NCBI GenBank assembly: GCA_034509755.1
Contig: CM067546.1
Location: forward strand, 18,953,648-19,017,647
DNA: 64,000 nt
Direction of reading: 5' to 3'
Origin: Anisodus tanguticus
Taxonomy: Eukaryota > Streptophyta > Magnoliopsida > Solanales > Solanaceae
Shown here piece after piece: positions 11,703 to 26,700 of this stretch. The translations under genes were made by a program, and so were the position numbers. The notes below the pieces were generated by a model, which did not search any database, was not told the DNA's origin, and was given only the letters and a program-made list of their open reading frames with translations. Positions within the stretch are counted from its first letter, which is position 1; each line of letters starts with the position of its first letter.

Positions 11703-14700
11703 GATGGTCGTTGTTTTCATTTTATATGGAGTTAGGGGATGTAATTCCGGCGATCTTTGTCGCGATCTTCACTCTAGTTGAATGATTTAATGCCAACCAA
11801 GATGGTCGTGGTTTCATTCTATATCGAGTTAGGTAATGTAATTCCGGCAAAGGTGTCACGGTCATCACTCCAGTTGAATGATAAATGCCAGACAAGATGG
11901 TTGTGGTTTTCTTTCTATATCGAGTAAGGTGATGTAATTCTAGTGATGGTGTTGTTGTCTTCACTCCAGTTAAATAATGCAATGCCTGCCAAGATGGTCG
12001 TGGTTTCCATTTTATATCGAGTCGGTTATGTAATTTTGACAAAGGTGTCGCGGTTTTTACTCCGGTTGAATGATGTAATGCCAGCCAAAATGGTCGTGAT
12101 TTTCTTTATTTATTGAGTAAATGATGTAATTACGAGAAAGGTGTTGTTGTCTTCACTCCGGTTAAATATTGTAATGCCAGCCAAGATGGTTGTGGTTTTA
12201 TTTCTATATCGAGTAAGGTGATGTAATTCCAGTGAAGGTGTTGCTATCTTCACTCCAGATGAATAATATTATTCCACCCAGGATGGTCGTTGTTTTCATT
12301 TTATATGGAGTTAGGGGATGTAATTCCGGCGATGTCTTTGTCGCGATCTTCACTCTAGTTGAATGATTTAATGCCAACCAAGATGGTCGTGGTTTCATTC
12401 TATATCGAGTTAGGTAATGTAATTCCGGCAAAGGTGTCACGGTCATCACTCCGGTTGAATGATAAATGCCGGACAAGATGGTTGTGGTTTTCTTTCTATA
12501 TCGAGTAAGGTGATGTAATTCTAGTGATGGTGTTGTTGTCTTCACTCCGGTTAAATAATGCAATGCCATCCAAGATGGTCGTGGTTTCCATTTTATATCG
12601 AGTCGTTATGTAATTTTGACAAAGGTGTCGCGGTTTTTACTCCGGTTGAATGATGTAATGCCGCCAAAAAAATGGTCGTGATTTTCTTTATTTATTGAGT
12701 AAATGATGTAATTACGAGAGAAGGTGTTGTTGTCTTCACTCCGGTTAAATATTGTAATGCCGACCAAGATGGTTGTGGTTTTATTTCTATATCGAGTAAG
12801 GTGATGTAATTCAAGTGAAGGTGTTGCTATCTTCACTCCGGATGAATAATATTATTCCGACCAGGATGGTCGTTGTTTTCATTTTATATGGAGTTAGGGG
12901 ATGTAATTCCGGCGATCTTGTCGCGATCTTCACTCTAGTTGAATGATTTAATGCCAACCAAGATGGTCGTGGTTTCATTCTATATCGAGTTAGGTAATGT
13001 AATTCCGGCAAAGGTGTCACGGTCATCATCACTCCGGTTGAATGATAAATGCCGGACAAGATGGTTGTGGTTTTCTTTCTATATCGAGTAAGGTGATGTA
13101 ATTCTAGTGATGGTGTTGTTGTCTTCACTCCGGTTAAATAATGCAATGCCGACCAAGATGGTCGTGGTTTCCATTTTATATCGAGTCGAGGTTATGTAAT
13201 TTTGACAAAGGTGTCGCGGTTTTTACTCCAGTTGAATGATGTAATGCCAGCCAAAATGGTCGTGCTTTTCTTTCTATATTGAGTAAATAATGTAATTACA
13301 GAGAAGGTGTTGTTGTCTTCACTCCAGTTAAATATTGTAATGCCAGCCAAGATGGTTGTGGTTTTATTTCTATATCGAGTAAGGTAATGTAATTCCAGTG
13401 AAGGTGTTGCTATCTTCACTACAGTTGAATAATATTATTCCAGCCGGATGGTCGTTGTTTTCATTTTATATGGAGTTAGGGGATGTAATTCCGGGGATGC
13501 TGTCGCGATCTTCACTCTAGTTGAAAGATTTAATGCCAACCAAGATGGTCGTGGTTTCATTCTATATCGAGTTAGGTAGTGTAATTCCGGCAAAGGTGTC
13601 ACGGTCATCACTCCAGTTGAATGATAAATGCCAGACAAGATGGTTGTGGTTTTCTTTCTATATCGAGTAAGGTGATGTAATTCTAGTGATGGTGTTGTTG
13701 TCTTCACTCCAGTTAAATAATGCAATGCCACCAAGATGGTCGTGGTTTCCATTTTATATCGAGTCGGTTATGTAATTTTGACAAAGGTGTCGCGGTTTTT
13801 ACTCCGGTTGAATGATGTAATGCCACCAAAATGGTCGTGATTTTCTTTATTTATTGAGTAAATGATGTAATTACGAGAGAAGGTGTTGTTGTCTTCACTC
13901 CAGTTAAATATTGTAATGCCAACCAAGATGGTTGTGGTTTTATTTCTATATCGAGTAAGGTGATGTAATTCAAGTGAAGGTGTTGCTATCTTCACTCCAG
14001 ATGAATAATATTATTCCACCAGGATGGTCGTTGTTTTCATTTTATATGGAGTTAGGGGATGTAATTCCGGCGATCTTTCGTCGCGATCTTCACTCTAGTT
14101 GAATGATTTAATGCCAACCAAGATGGTCGTGGTTTCATTCTATATCGAGTTAGGTAATGTAATTCCGGCAAAGGTGTCACGGTCATCACTCCGGTTGAAT
14201 GATAAATGCCGACAAGATGGTTGTGGTTTTCTTTCTATATCGAGTAAGGTGATGTAATTCTAGTGATGGTGTTGTTGTCTTCACTCCGGTTAAATAATGC
14301 AATGCCGACCAAGATGGTCGTGGTTTCCATTTTATATCGAGTCGGTTATGTAATTTTGACAAAGGTGTCGCGGTTTTTACTCCGGTTGAATGATGTAATG
14401 CCGCCCAAAATGGTCGTGATTTTCTTTCTATATTGAGTAAATGATGTATTTACAGAGAAGGTGTTGTTGTCTTCACTCCAGTTAAATATTGTAATGCCAG
14501 CCAAGATGGTTGTGGTTTTATTTCTATATCGAGTAAGGTGATGTAATTCCAGTGAAGGTGTTGCTATCTTCACTCCAGTTGAATAATATTATTCCAGCCA
14601 GATGGTCGTTGTTTTCATTTTATATGGAGTTAGGGGATGTAATTTCGGCGATGATTTGTCGCGATCTTCACTCTAGTTGAATGATTTAATTCCAACCAAG

Positions 14701-17700
14701 ATGGTCGTGGTTTCATTCTATATCGAGTTAGGTAATGTAATTCCGGCAAAGGTGTCACGGTCATCACTCCAGTTGAATGATAAATGCCAGACAAGATGGT
14801 TGTGGTTTTCTTTCTATATCGAGTAAGGTGATGTAATTCTAGTGATGGTGTTGTTGTCTTCACTCCTGTTAAATAATGCAATGCCACTCAAGATGGTCGT
14901 GGTTTCCATTTTATATCGAGTCAGGTTATGTAATTTTGACAAAGGTGTCGCGGTTTTTACTCCAGTTGAATGATGTAATCCAGCCAAAATGGTCGTGCTT
15001 TTCTTTCTATATTGAGTAAATAATGTAATCGAGAGAGAAGGTGTTGTTGTCTTCACTCCGGTTAAATATTGTAATGCCGACCAAGATGGTTGTGGTTTTA
15101 TTTCTATATCGAGTAAGGTGATGTAATTCCGGTGAAGGTGTTGCTATCTTCACTCCGGTTGAATAATATTATTCCAGGCCAGGATGGTCGTTGTTTTCAT
15201 TTTATATGGAGTTAGGGGATGTAATTCCGGCGTTTGTCGCGATCTTCACTCTAGTTGAATGATTTAATGCCAACCAAGATGGTCGTGGTTTCATTCTATA
15301 TCGAGTTAGGTAGTGTAATTCCGGCAAAGGTGTCACGGTCATCACTCCAGTTGAATGATAAATGCCAGACAAGATGGTTGTGGTTTTCTTTCTATATCGA
15401 GTAAGGTGATGTAATTCTAGTGATGGTGTTGTTGTCTTCACTCCGGTTAAATAATGCAATGCCACCAAGATGGTCGTGGTTTCCATTTTATATCGAGTCG
15501 GGTTATGTAATTTTGACAAAGGTGTCGCGGTTTTTACTCCGGTTGAATGATGTAATGCCACCAAAATGGTCGTGATTTTCTTTATTTATTGAGTAAATGA
15601 TGTAATTACGAGAGAAGGTGTTGTTGTCTTCACTCCAGTTAAATATTGTAATGCCACCAAGATGGTTGTGGTTTTATTTCTATATCGAGTAAGGTGATGT
15701 AATTCCAGTGAAGGTGTTGCTATCTTCACTCCAGATGAATAATATTATTCCACCAGGATGGTCGTTGTTTTCATTTTATATGGAGTTAGGGGATGTAATT
15801 CCGGGATGTTTGTCGCGATCTTCACTCTAGTTGAATGATTTAATGCCAACCAAGATGGTCGTGGTTTCATTCTATATCGAGTTAGGTAATGTAATTCCGG
15901 CAAAGGTGTCACGGTCATCACTCCGGTTGAATGATAAATGCCGGACAAGATGGTTGTGGTTTTCTTTCTATATCGAGTAAGGTGATGTAATTCTAGTGAT
16001 GGTGTTGTTGTCTTCACTCCAGTTAAATAATGCAATGCCGACTAAGATGGTCGTGGTTTCCATTTTATATCGAGTCAGGTTATGTAATTTTGACAAAGGT
16101 GTCGCGGTTTTTACTCCAGTTGAATGATGTAATGCCAGCCAAAATGGTCGTGATTTTCTTTATTTATTGAGTAAATGATGTAATTACAGAGAAGGTGTTG
16201 TTGTCTTCACTCCAGTTAAATATTGTAATGCCAACCAAGATGGTTGTGGTTTTATTTCTATATCGAGTAAGGTGATGTAATTCCAGTGAAGGTGTTGCTA
16301 TCTTCACTCCAGATGAATAATATTATTCCACCCAGATGGTCGTTGTTTTCATTTTATATGGAGTTAGGGGATGTAATTCCGGCGATGCTGTCGCGATCTT
16401 CACTCTAGTTGAATGATTTAATGCCAACCAAGATGGTCGTGGTTTCATTCTATATCGAGTTAGGTAATGTAATTCCGGCAAAGGTGTCACGGTCATCACT
16501 CCAGTTGAATGATAAATGCCGGACAAGACAGATGGTTGTGGTTTTCTTTCTATATCGAGTAAGGTGATGTAATTCTAGTGATGGTGTTGTTGTCTTCACT
16601 CCAGTTAAATAATGCAATGCCAGCCAAGATGGTCGTGGTTTCCATTTTATATCGAGTCAGGTTATGTAATTTTGACAAAGGTGTCGCGGTTTTTACTCCA
16701 GTTGAATGATGTAATGCCAGCCAAAATGGTCGTGATTTTCTTTATTTATTGAGTAAATGATGTAATTACGAGAGAAGGTGTTGTTGTCTTCACTCCGGTT
16801 AAATATTGTAATGCCGACCAAGATGGTTGTGGTTTTATTTCTATATCGAGTAAGGTGATGTAATTCCGGTGAAGGTGTTGCTATCTTCACTCCGGATGAA
16901 TAATATTATTCCGGCCAGGATGGTCGTTGTTTTCATTTTATATGGAGTTAGGGGATGTAATTCCGGCGATGTCGTCGCGATCTTCACTCTAGTTGAATGA
17001 TTTAATGCCAACCAAGATGGTGGTCGTGGTTTCATTCTATATCGAGTTAGGTAATGTAATTCCGGCAAAGGTGTCACGGTCATCACTCCGGTTGAATGAT
17101 AAATGCCGGACAAGATGGTTGTGGTTTTCTTTCTATATCGAGTAAGGTGATGTAATTCTAGTGATGGTGTTGTTGTCTTCACTCCGGTTAAATAATGCAA
17201 TGCCGACCAAGATGGTCGTGGTTTCCATTTTATATCGAGTCGGGTTATGTAATTTTGACAAAGGTGTCGCGGTTTTTACTCCGGTTGAATGATGTAATGC
17301 CACCAAAATGGTCGTGATTTTCTTTATTTATTGAGTAAATGATGTAATTACGAGAGAAGGTGTTGTTGTCTTCACTCCGGTTAAATATTGTAATGCCACC
17401 AAGATGGTTGTGGTTTTATTTCTATATCGAGTAAGGTGATGTAATTCCGTGAAGGTGTTGCTATCTTCACTCCGGATGAATAATATTATTCCGGCCAGAT
17501 GGTCGTTGTTTTCATTTTATATGGAGTTAGGGGATGTAATTCCGGCGATCTTTGTCGCGATCTTCACTCTAGTTGAATGATTTAATGCCAACCAAGATGG
17601 TCGTGGTTTCATTCTATATCGAGTTAGGTAATGTAATTCCGGCAAAGGTGTCACGGTCATCACTCCGGTTGAATGATAAATGCCGGACAAGATGGTTGTG

Positions 17701-20700
17701 GTTTTCTTTCTATATCGAGTAAGGTGATGTAATTCTAGTGATGGTGTTGTTGTCTTCACTCCGGTTAAATAATGCAATGCCGACCACAAGATGGTCGTGG
17801 TTTCCATTTTATATCGAGTCGGGTTATGTAATTTTGACAAAGGTGTCGCGGTTTTTACTCCGGTTGAATGATGTAATGCCGGCCAAAATGGTCGTGCTTT
17901 TCTTTTTCTATATTGAGTAAATAATGTAATTACGAGAGAAGGTGTTGTTGTCTTCACTCCGGTTAAATATTGTAATGCCGACCAAGATGGTTGTGGTTTT
18001 ATTTCTATATCGAGTAAGGTGATGTAATTCCGGTGAAGGTGTTGCTATCTTCACTCCGGTTGAATAATATTATTCCACCCGGATGGTCGTTGTTTTCATT
18101 TTATATGGAGTTAGGGGATGTAATTCCGCGATCTTGTCGCGATCTTCACTCTAGTTGAATGATTTAATGCCAACCAAGATGGTCGTGGTTTCATTCTATA
18201 TCGAGTTAGGTAATGTAATTCCGGCAAAGGTGTCACGGTCATCACTCCGGTTGAATGATAAATGCCGGACAAGATGGTTGTGGTTTTCTTTCTATATCGA
18301 GTAAGGTGATGTAATTCTAGTGATGGTGTTGTTGTCTTCACTCCGGTTAAATAATGCAATGCCGGCCAAGATGGTCGTGGTTTCCATTTTATATCGAGTC
18401 GAGGTTATGTAATTTTGACAAAGGTGTCGCGGTTTTTACTCCGGTTGAATGATGTAATGCCGGCCAAAATGGTCGTGATTTTCTTTATTTATTGAGTAAA
18501 TGATGTAATTACGAGAGAAGGTGTTGTTGTTGTCTTCACTCCGGTTAAATATTGTAATGCCGGCCAAGATGGTTGTGGTTTTATTTCTATATCGAGTAAG
18601 GTGATGTAATTCCGGTGAAGGTGTTGCTATCTTCACTCCGGATGAATAATATTATTCCGGCCACGGATGGTCGTTGTTTTCATTTTATATGGAGTTAGGG
18701 GATGTAATTCCGGCGATCTTTGTCGCGATCTTCACTCTAGTTGAATGATTTAATGCCAACCAAGATGGTCGTGGTTTCATTCTATATCGAGTTAGGTAGT
18801 GTAATTCCGGCAAAGGTGTCACGGTCATCACTCCGGTTGAATGATAAATGCCGGACAAGATGGTTGTGGTTTTCTTTCTATATCGAGTAAGGTGATGTAA
18901 TTCTAGTGATGGTGTTGTTGTCTTCACTCCGGTTAAATAATGCAATGCCGCCAAGATGGTCGTGGTTTCCATTTTATATCGAGTCGGGTTATGTAATTTT
19001 GACAAAGGTGTCGCGGTTTTTACTCCGGTTTAAATGATGTAATGCCACCAAAATGGTCGTGATTTTCTTTATTTATTGAGTAAATGATGTAATTACGAGA
19101 GAAGGTGTTGTTGTCTTCACTCCGGTTAAATATTGTAATGCCGACCAAGATGGTTGTGGTTTTATTTCTATATCGAGTAAGGTGATGTAATTCCGGTGAA
19201 GGTGTTGCTATCTTCACTCCGGATGAATAATATTATTCCGGCCAGGATGGTCGTTGTTTTCATTTTATATGGAGTTAGGGGATGTAATTCCGGCGATCTT
19301 TGTCGCGATCTTCACTCTAGTTGAATGATTTAATGCCAACCAAGATGGTCGTGGTTTCATTCTATATCGAGTTAGGTAATGTAATTCCGGCAAAGGTGTC
19401 ACGGTCATCACTCCGGTTGAATGATAAATGCCGGACAAGATGGTTGTGGTTTTCTTTCTATATCGAGTAAGGTGATGTAATTCTAGTGATGGTGTTGTTG
19501 TCTTCACTCCGGTTAAATAATGCAATGCCGGCGACCAAGATGGTCGTGGTTTCCATTTTATATCGAGTCGGGTTATGTAATTTTGACAAAGGTGTCGCGG
19601 TTTTTACTCCGGTTGAATGATGTAATGCCACCAAAATGGTCGTGATTTTCTTTATTTATTGAGTAAATGATGTAATTACGAGAGAAGGTGTTGTTGTCTT
19701 CACTCCGGTTAAATATTGTAATGCCACCAAGATGGTTGTGGTTTTATTTCTATATCGAGTAAGGTGATGTAATTCCGGTGAAGGTGTTGCTATCTTCACT
19801 CCGGATGAATAATATTATTCCGGCCAGGATGGTCGTTGTTTTCATTTTATATGGAGTTAGGGGATGTAATTCCGGCGATGCTTGTCGCGATCTTCACTCT
19901 AGTTGAATGATTTAATGCCAACCAAGATGGTCGTGGTTTCATTCTATATCGAGTTAGGTAATGTAATTCCGGCAAAGGTGTCACGGTCATCACTCCGGTT
20001 GAATGATAAATGCCGGACAAGATGGTTGTGGTTTTCTTCTATATCGAGTAAGGTGATGTAATTCTAGTGATGGTGTTGTTGTCTTCACTCCGTTAAATAA
20101 TGCAATGCCGACAAGATGGTCGTGGTTTCCATTTTATATCGAGTCGGGTTATGTAATTTTGACAAAGGTGTCGCGGTTTTTTTTACTCCGGTTGAATGAT
20201 GTAATCCACCAAAATGGTCGTGCTTTTCTTTCTATATTGAGTAAATAATGTAATTACAGAGAAGGTGTTGTTGTCTTCACTCCAGTTAAATATTGTAATG
20301 CCAGCCAAGATGGTTGTGGTTTTATTTCTATATCGAGTAAGGTGATGTAATTCCAGTGAAGGTGTTGCTATCTTCACTCCAGTTGAATAATATTATTCCG
20401 GCCGATGGTCGTTGTTTTCATTTTATATGGAGTTAGGGGATGTAATTCCGGCGATCTTTGTCGCGATCTTCACTCTAGTTGAATGATTTAATGCCAACCA
20501 AGATGGTCGTGGTTTCATTCTATATCGAGTTAGGTAATGTAATTCCGGCAAAGGTGTCACGGTCATCACTCCAGTTGAATGATAAATGCCAGACAAGATG
20601 GTTGTGGTTTTCTTTCTATATCGAGTAAGGTGATGTAATTCTAGTGATGGTGTTGTTGTCTTCACTCCAGTTAAATAATGCAATGCCAGCCAAGATGGTC

Positions 20701-23700
20701 GTGGTTTCCATTTTATATCGAGTCAGGTTATGTAATTTTGACAAAGGTGTCGCGGTTTTTACTCCGGTTGAATGATGTAATGCCACCAAAATGGTCGTGA
20801 TTTTCTTTATTTATTGAGTAAATGATGTAATTACGAGAGAAGGTGTTGTTGTCTTCACTCCGGTTAAATATTGTAATGCCGGCCAAGATGGTTGTGGTTT
20901 TATTTCTATATCGAGTAAGGTGATGTAATTCCGGTGAAGGTGTTGCTATCTTCACTCCGGATGAATAATATTATTCCGGCCAGGATGGTCGTTGTTTTCA
21001 TTTTATATGGAGTTAGGGGATGTAATTCCGGCGATGTTGTCGCGATCTTCACTCTAGTTGAATGATTTAATGCCAACCAAGATGGTCGTGGTTTCATTCT
21101 ATATCGAGTTAGGTAATGTAATTCCGGCAAAGGTGTCACGGTCATCACTCCGGTTGAATGATAAATGCCGGACAAGATGGTTGTGGTTTTCTTTCTATAT
21201 CGAGTAAGGTGATGTAATTCTAGTGATGGTGTTGTTGTCTTCACTCCAGTTAAATAATGCAATGCCAGCCAAGATGGTCGTGGTTTCCATTTTATATCGA
21301 GTCAGGTTATGTAATTTTGACAAAGGTGTCGCGGTTTTTACTCCAGTTGAATGATGTAATGCCGCCAAAATGGTCGTGATTTTCTTTATTTATTGAGTAA
21401 ATGATGTAATTACGAGAGAAGGTGTTGTTGTCTTCACTCCAGTTAAATATTGTAATGCCGGCCAAGATGGTTGTGGTTTTATTTCTATATCGAGTAAGGT
21501 GATGTAATTCCAGTGAAGGTGTTGCTATCTTCACTCCAGATGAATAATATTATTCCAGCCAGATGGTCGTTGTTTTCATTTTATATGGAGTTAGGGGATG
21601 TAATTTCGGCGATGTTGTCGCGATCTTCACTCTAGTTGAATGATTTAATGCCAACCAAGATGGTCGTGGTTTCATTCTATATCGAGTTAGGTAATGTAAT
21701 TCCGGCAAAGGTGTCACGGTCATCACTCCAGTTGAATGATAAATGCCAGACAAGATGGTTGTGGTTTTCTTTCTATATCGAGTAAGGTGATGTAATTCTA
21801 GTGATGGTGTTGTTGTCTTCACTCCAGTTAAATAATGCAATGCCACCAAGATGGTCGTGGTTTCCATTTTATATCGAGTCGGGTTATGTAATTTTGACAA
21901 AGGTGTCGCGGTTTTTACTCCGGTTGAATGATGTAATGCCGGCCAAAATGGTCGTGCTTTTCTTTCTATATTGAGTAAATGATGTAATTACGAGAGAAGG
22001 TGTTGTTGTCTTCACTCCGGTTAAATATTGTAATGCCACCAAGATGGTTGTGGTTTTATTTCTATATCGAGTAAGGTGATGTAATTCCGGTGAAGGTGTT
22101 GCTATCTTCACTCCGGTTGAATAATATTATTCCGACGGATGGTCGTTGTTTTCATTTTATATGGAGTTAGGGGATGTAATTCCGGCGATCTTTCGCGATC
22201 TTCACTCTAGTTGAATGATTTAATGCCAACCAAGATGGTCGTGGTTTCATTCTATATCGAGTTAGGTAATGTAATTCCGGCAAAGGTGTCACGGTCATCA
22301 CTCCGGTTGAATGATAAATGCCGGACAAGATGGTTGTGGTTTTCTTTCTATATCGAGTAAGGTGATGTAATTCTAGTGATGGTGTTGTTGTCTTCACTCC
22401 GGTTAAATAATGCAATGCCGACAAGATGGTCGTGGTTTCCATTTTATATCGAGTCGGGTTATGTAATTTTGACAAAGGTGTCGCGGTTTTTACTCCGGTT
22501 GAATGATGTAATGCCACCAAAATGGTCGTGATTTTCTTTATTTATTGAGTAAATGATGTAATTACGAGAGAAGGTGTTGTTGTCTTCACTCCGGTTAAAT
22601 ATTGTAATGCCGACCAAGATGGTTGTGGTTTTATTTCTATATCGAGTAAGGTGATGTAATTCCGGTGAAGGTGTTGCTATCTTCACTCCGGATGAATAAT
22701 ATTATTCCGACCAGGATGGTCGTTGTTTTCATTTTATATGGAGTTAGGGGATGTAATTCCGGCGATCTTTGTCGCGATCTTCACTCTAGTTGAATGATTT
22801 AATGCCAACCAAGATGGTCGTGGTTTCATTCTATATCGAGTTAGGTAATGTAATTCCGGCAAAGGTGTCACGGTCATCACTCCAGTTGAATGATAAATGC
22901 CAGACAAGATGGTTGTGGTTTTCTTTCTATATCGAGTAAGGTGATGTAATTCTAGTGATGGTGTTGTTGTCTTCACTCCAGTTAAATAATGCAATGCCAA
23001 CCAAGATGGTCGTGGTTTCCATTTTATATCGAGTCAGGTTATGTAATTTTGACAAAGGTGTCGCGGTTTTTACTCCAGTTGAATGATGTAATCCAGCCAA
23101 AATGGTCGTGATTTTCTTTATTTATTCAGTAAATGATGTAATTACAGAGAAGGTGTTGTTGTCTTCACTCCAGTTAAATATTGTAATGCCAACCAAGATG
23201 GTTGTGGTTTTATTTCTATATCGAGTAAGGTGATGTAATTCCAGTGAAGGTGTTGCTATCTTCACTCCAGATGAATAATATTATTCCAGCCAGATGGTCG
23301 TTGTTTTCATTTTATATGGAGTTAGGGGATGTAATTCCGGCGATCTTTGTCGCGATCTTCACTCTAGTTGAATGATTTAATGCCAACCAAGATGGTCGTG
23401 GTTTCATTCTATATCGAGTTAGGTAATGTAATTCCGGCAAAGGTGTCACGGTCATCACTCCAGTTGAATGATAAATGCCAGACAAGATGGTTGTGGTTTT
23501 CTTTCTATATCGAGTAAGGTGATGTAATTCTGTGATGGTGTTGTTGTCTTCACTCCGGTTAAATAATGCAATGCCGACCAAGATGGTCGTGGTTTCCATT
23601 TTATATCGAGTCGGGTTATGTAATTTTGACAAAGGTGTCGCGGTTTTTACTCCGGTTGAATGATGTAATGCCACCCAAAATGGTCGTGATTTTCTTTATT

Positions 23701-26700
23701 TATTGAGTAAATGATGTAATTACAGAGAAGGTGTTGTTGTCTTCACTCCAGTTAAATATTGTAATGCCAACCAAGATGGTTGTGGTTTTATTTCTATATC
23801 GAGTAAGGTGATGTAATTCAAGTGAAGGTGTTGCTATCTTCACTCCAGATGAATAATATTATTCCAGCCAGATGGTCGTTGTTTTCATTTTATATGGAGT
23901 TAGGGGATGTAATTCCGGCGATCTTTGTCGCGATCTTCACTCTAGTTGAATGATTTAATGCCAACCAAGATGGTCGTGGTTTCATTCTATATCGAGTTAG
24001 GTAATGTAATTCCGGCAAAGGTGTCACGGTCATCACTCTAGTTGAATGATAAATGCCAGACAAGATGGTTGTGGTTTTCTTTCTATATCGAGTAAGGTGA
24101 TGTAATTCTAGTGATGGTGTTGTTGTCTTCACTCCAGTTAAATAATGCAATGCCAGCCAAGATGGTCGTGGTTTCCATTTTATATCGAGTCAGGTTATGT
24201 AATTTTGACAAAGGTGTCGCGGTTTTTACTCCGGTTGAATGATGTAATGCCGGCCAAAATGGTCGTGATTTTCTTTATTTATTGAGTAAATGATGTAATT
24301 ACGAGAGAAGGTGTTGTTGTCTTCACTCCGGTTAAATATTGTAATGCCGACAAGATGGTTGTGGTTTTATTTCTATATCGAGTAAGGTGATGTAATTCCG
24401 GTGAAGGTGTTGCTATCTTCACTCCGGATGAATAATATTATTCCCGACCCGGATGGTCGTTGTTTTCATTTTATATGGAGTTAGGGGATGTAATTCCGGC
24501 GATCTTTGTCGCGATCTTCACTCTAGTTGAATGATTTAATGCACCAAGACCAAGATGGTCGTGGTTTCATTCTATATCGAGTTAGGTAATGTAATTCCGG
24601 CAAAGGTGTCACGGTCATCACTCCGGTTGAATGATAAATGCCGGACAAGATGGTTGTGGTTTTCTTTCTATATCGAGTAAGGTGATGTAATTCTAGTGAT
24701 GGTGTTGTTGTCTTCACTCCAGTTAAATAATGCAATGCCAGCCAAGATGGTCGTGGTTTCCATTTTATATCGAGTCAGGTTATGTAATTTTGACAAAGGT
24801 GTCGCGGTTTTTACTCCAGTTGAATGATGTAATGCCAGCCAAAATGGTCGTGCATTTCTTTATATATTGAGTAAATGATGTAATTACAGAGAAGGTGTTG
24901 TTGTCTTCACTCCAGTTAAATATTGTAATGCCGGCCAAGATGGTTGTGGTTTTATTTCTATATCGAGTAAGGTGATGTAATTCCAGTGAAGGTGTTGCTA
25001 TCTTCACTCCAGATGAATAATATTATTCCACGGATGGTCGTTGTTTTCATTTTATATGGAGTTAGGGGATGTAATTCCGGCGATCTTTGTCGCGATCTTC
25101 ACTCTAGTTGAATGATTTAATGCCAACCAAGATGGTCGTGGTTTCATTCTATATCGAGTTAGGTAGTGTAATTCCGGCAAAGGTGTCACGGTCATCACTC
25201 CGTTGAATGATAAATGCCGGACAAGATGGTTGTGGTTTTCTTTCTATATCGAGTAAGGTGATGTAATTCTAGTGATGGTGTTGTTGTCTTCACTACTGTT
25301 AAATAATGCAATGCCAGTCAAGATGGTCGTGGTTTCCATTTTATATCGAGTCGGGTTATGTAATTTTGACAAAGGTGTCGCGGTTTTTACTCCGGTTGAA
25401 TGATGTAATGCCGGCCAAAATGGTCGTGATTTTCTTTATTTATTGAGTAAATGATGTAATTACGAGAGAAGGTGTTGTTGTCTTCACTCCAGTTAAATAT
25501 TGTAATGCCAACCAAGATGGTTGTGGTTTTATTTCTATATCGAGTAAGGTGATGTAATTCCAGTGAAGGTGTTGCTATCTTCACTCCAGATGAATAATAT
25601 TATTCCAGCCAGATGGTCGTTGTTTTCATTTTATATGGAGTTAGGGGATGTAATTCCGGCGATGCTGTCGCGATCTTCACTCTAGTTGAATGATTTAATG
25701 CCAACCAAGATGGTCGTGGTTTCATTCTATATCGAGTTAGGTAATGTAATTCCGGCAAAGGTGTCACGGTCATCACTCCGGTTGAATGATAAATGCCGAC
25801 AAGATGGTTGTGGTTTTCTTTCTATATCGAGTAAGGTGATGTAATTCTAGTGATGGTGTTGTTGTCTTCACTCCGGTTAAATAATGCAATGCCGACCAAG
25901 ATGATGGTCGTGGTTTCCATTTTATATCGAGTCGGGTTATAAATTTTGACAAAGGTGTCGCGGTTTTTACTCCGGTTGAATGATGTAATGCCAGCCAAAA
26001 TGGTCGTGATTTTCTTTATTTATTGAGTAAATGATGTAATTACAAAGAAGGTGTTGTTGTCTTCACTCCAGTTAAATATTGTAATGCCACCCAAGATGGT
26101 TGTGGTTTTATTTCTATATCGAGTAAGGTGATGTAATTCCAGTGAAGGTGTTGCTATCTTCACTCCAGATGAATAATATTATTCCAGCCAGATGGTCGTT
26201 GTTTTCAATTTATATGGAGTTAGGGGATGTAATTCCGGCGATCTTTGTCGCGATCTTCACTCTAGTTGAAAGATTTAATGCCAACCAAGATGGTCGTGGT
26301 TTCATTCTATATCGAGTTAGGTAATGTAATTCCGGCAAAGGTGTCACGGTCATCACTCCAGTTGAATGATAAATGCCAGACAAGATGGTTGTGGTTTTCT
26401 TTCTATATCGAGTAAGGTGATGTAATTCTAGTGATGGTGTTGTTGTCTTCATTCCAGTTAAATAATGCAATGCCATCCAAGATGGTCGTGGTTTCCATTT
26501 TATATCGAGTCAGGTTATGTAATTTTGACATAGGTGTCGCGGTTTTTACTCCAGTTGAATTATGTAATGCCAGCCAAAATGGTCGTGATTTTCTTTATTT
26601 ATTGAGTAAATGATGTAATTACAGAGAAGGTGTTGTTGTCTTCACTCCGGTTAAATATTGTAATGCCACCAAGATGGTTGTGGTTTTATTTCTATATCGA

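Noticed and set aside
20175..20190. T-run expansions (for example near 20180, 30650 and 49700) as functional poly-T tracts
   Set aside because: They are isolated length changes of runs that are 4-5 T in sister copies, as expected of homopolymer errors or slippage.
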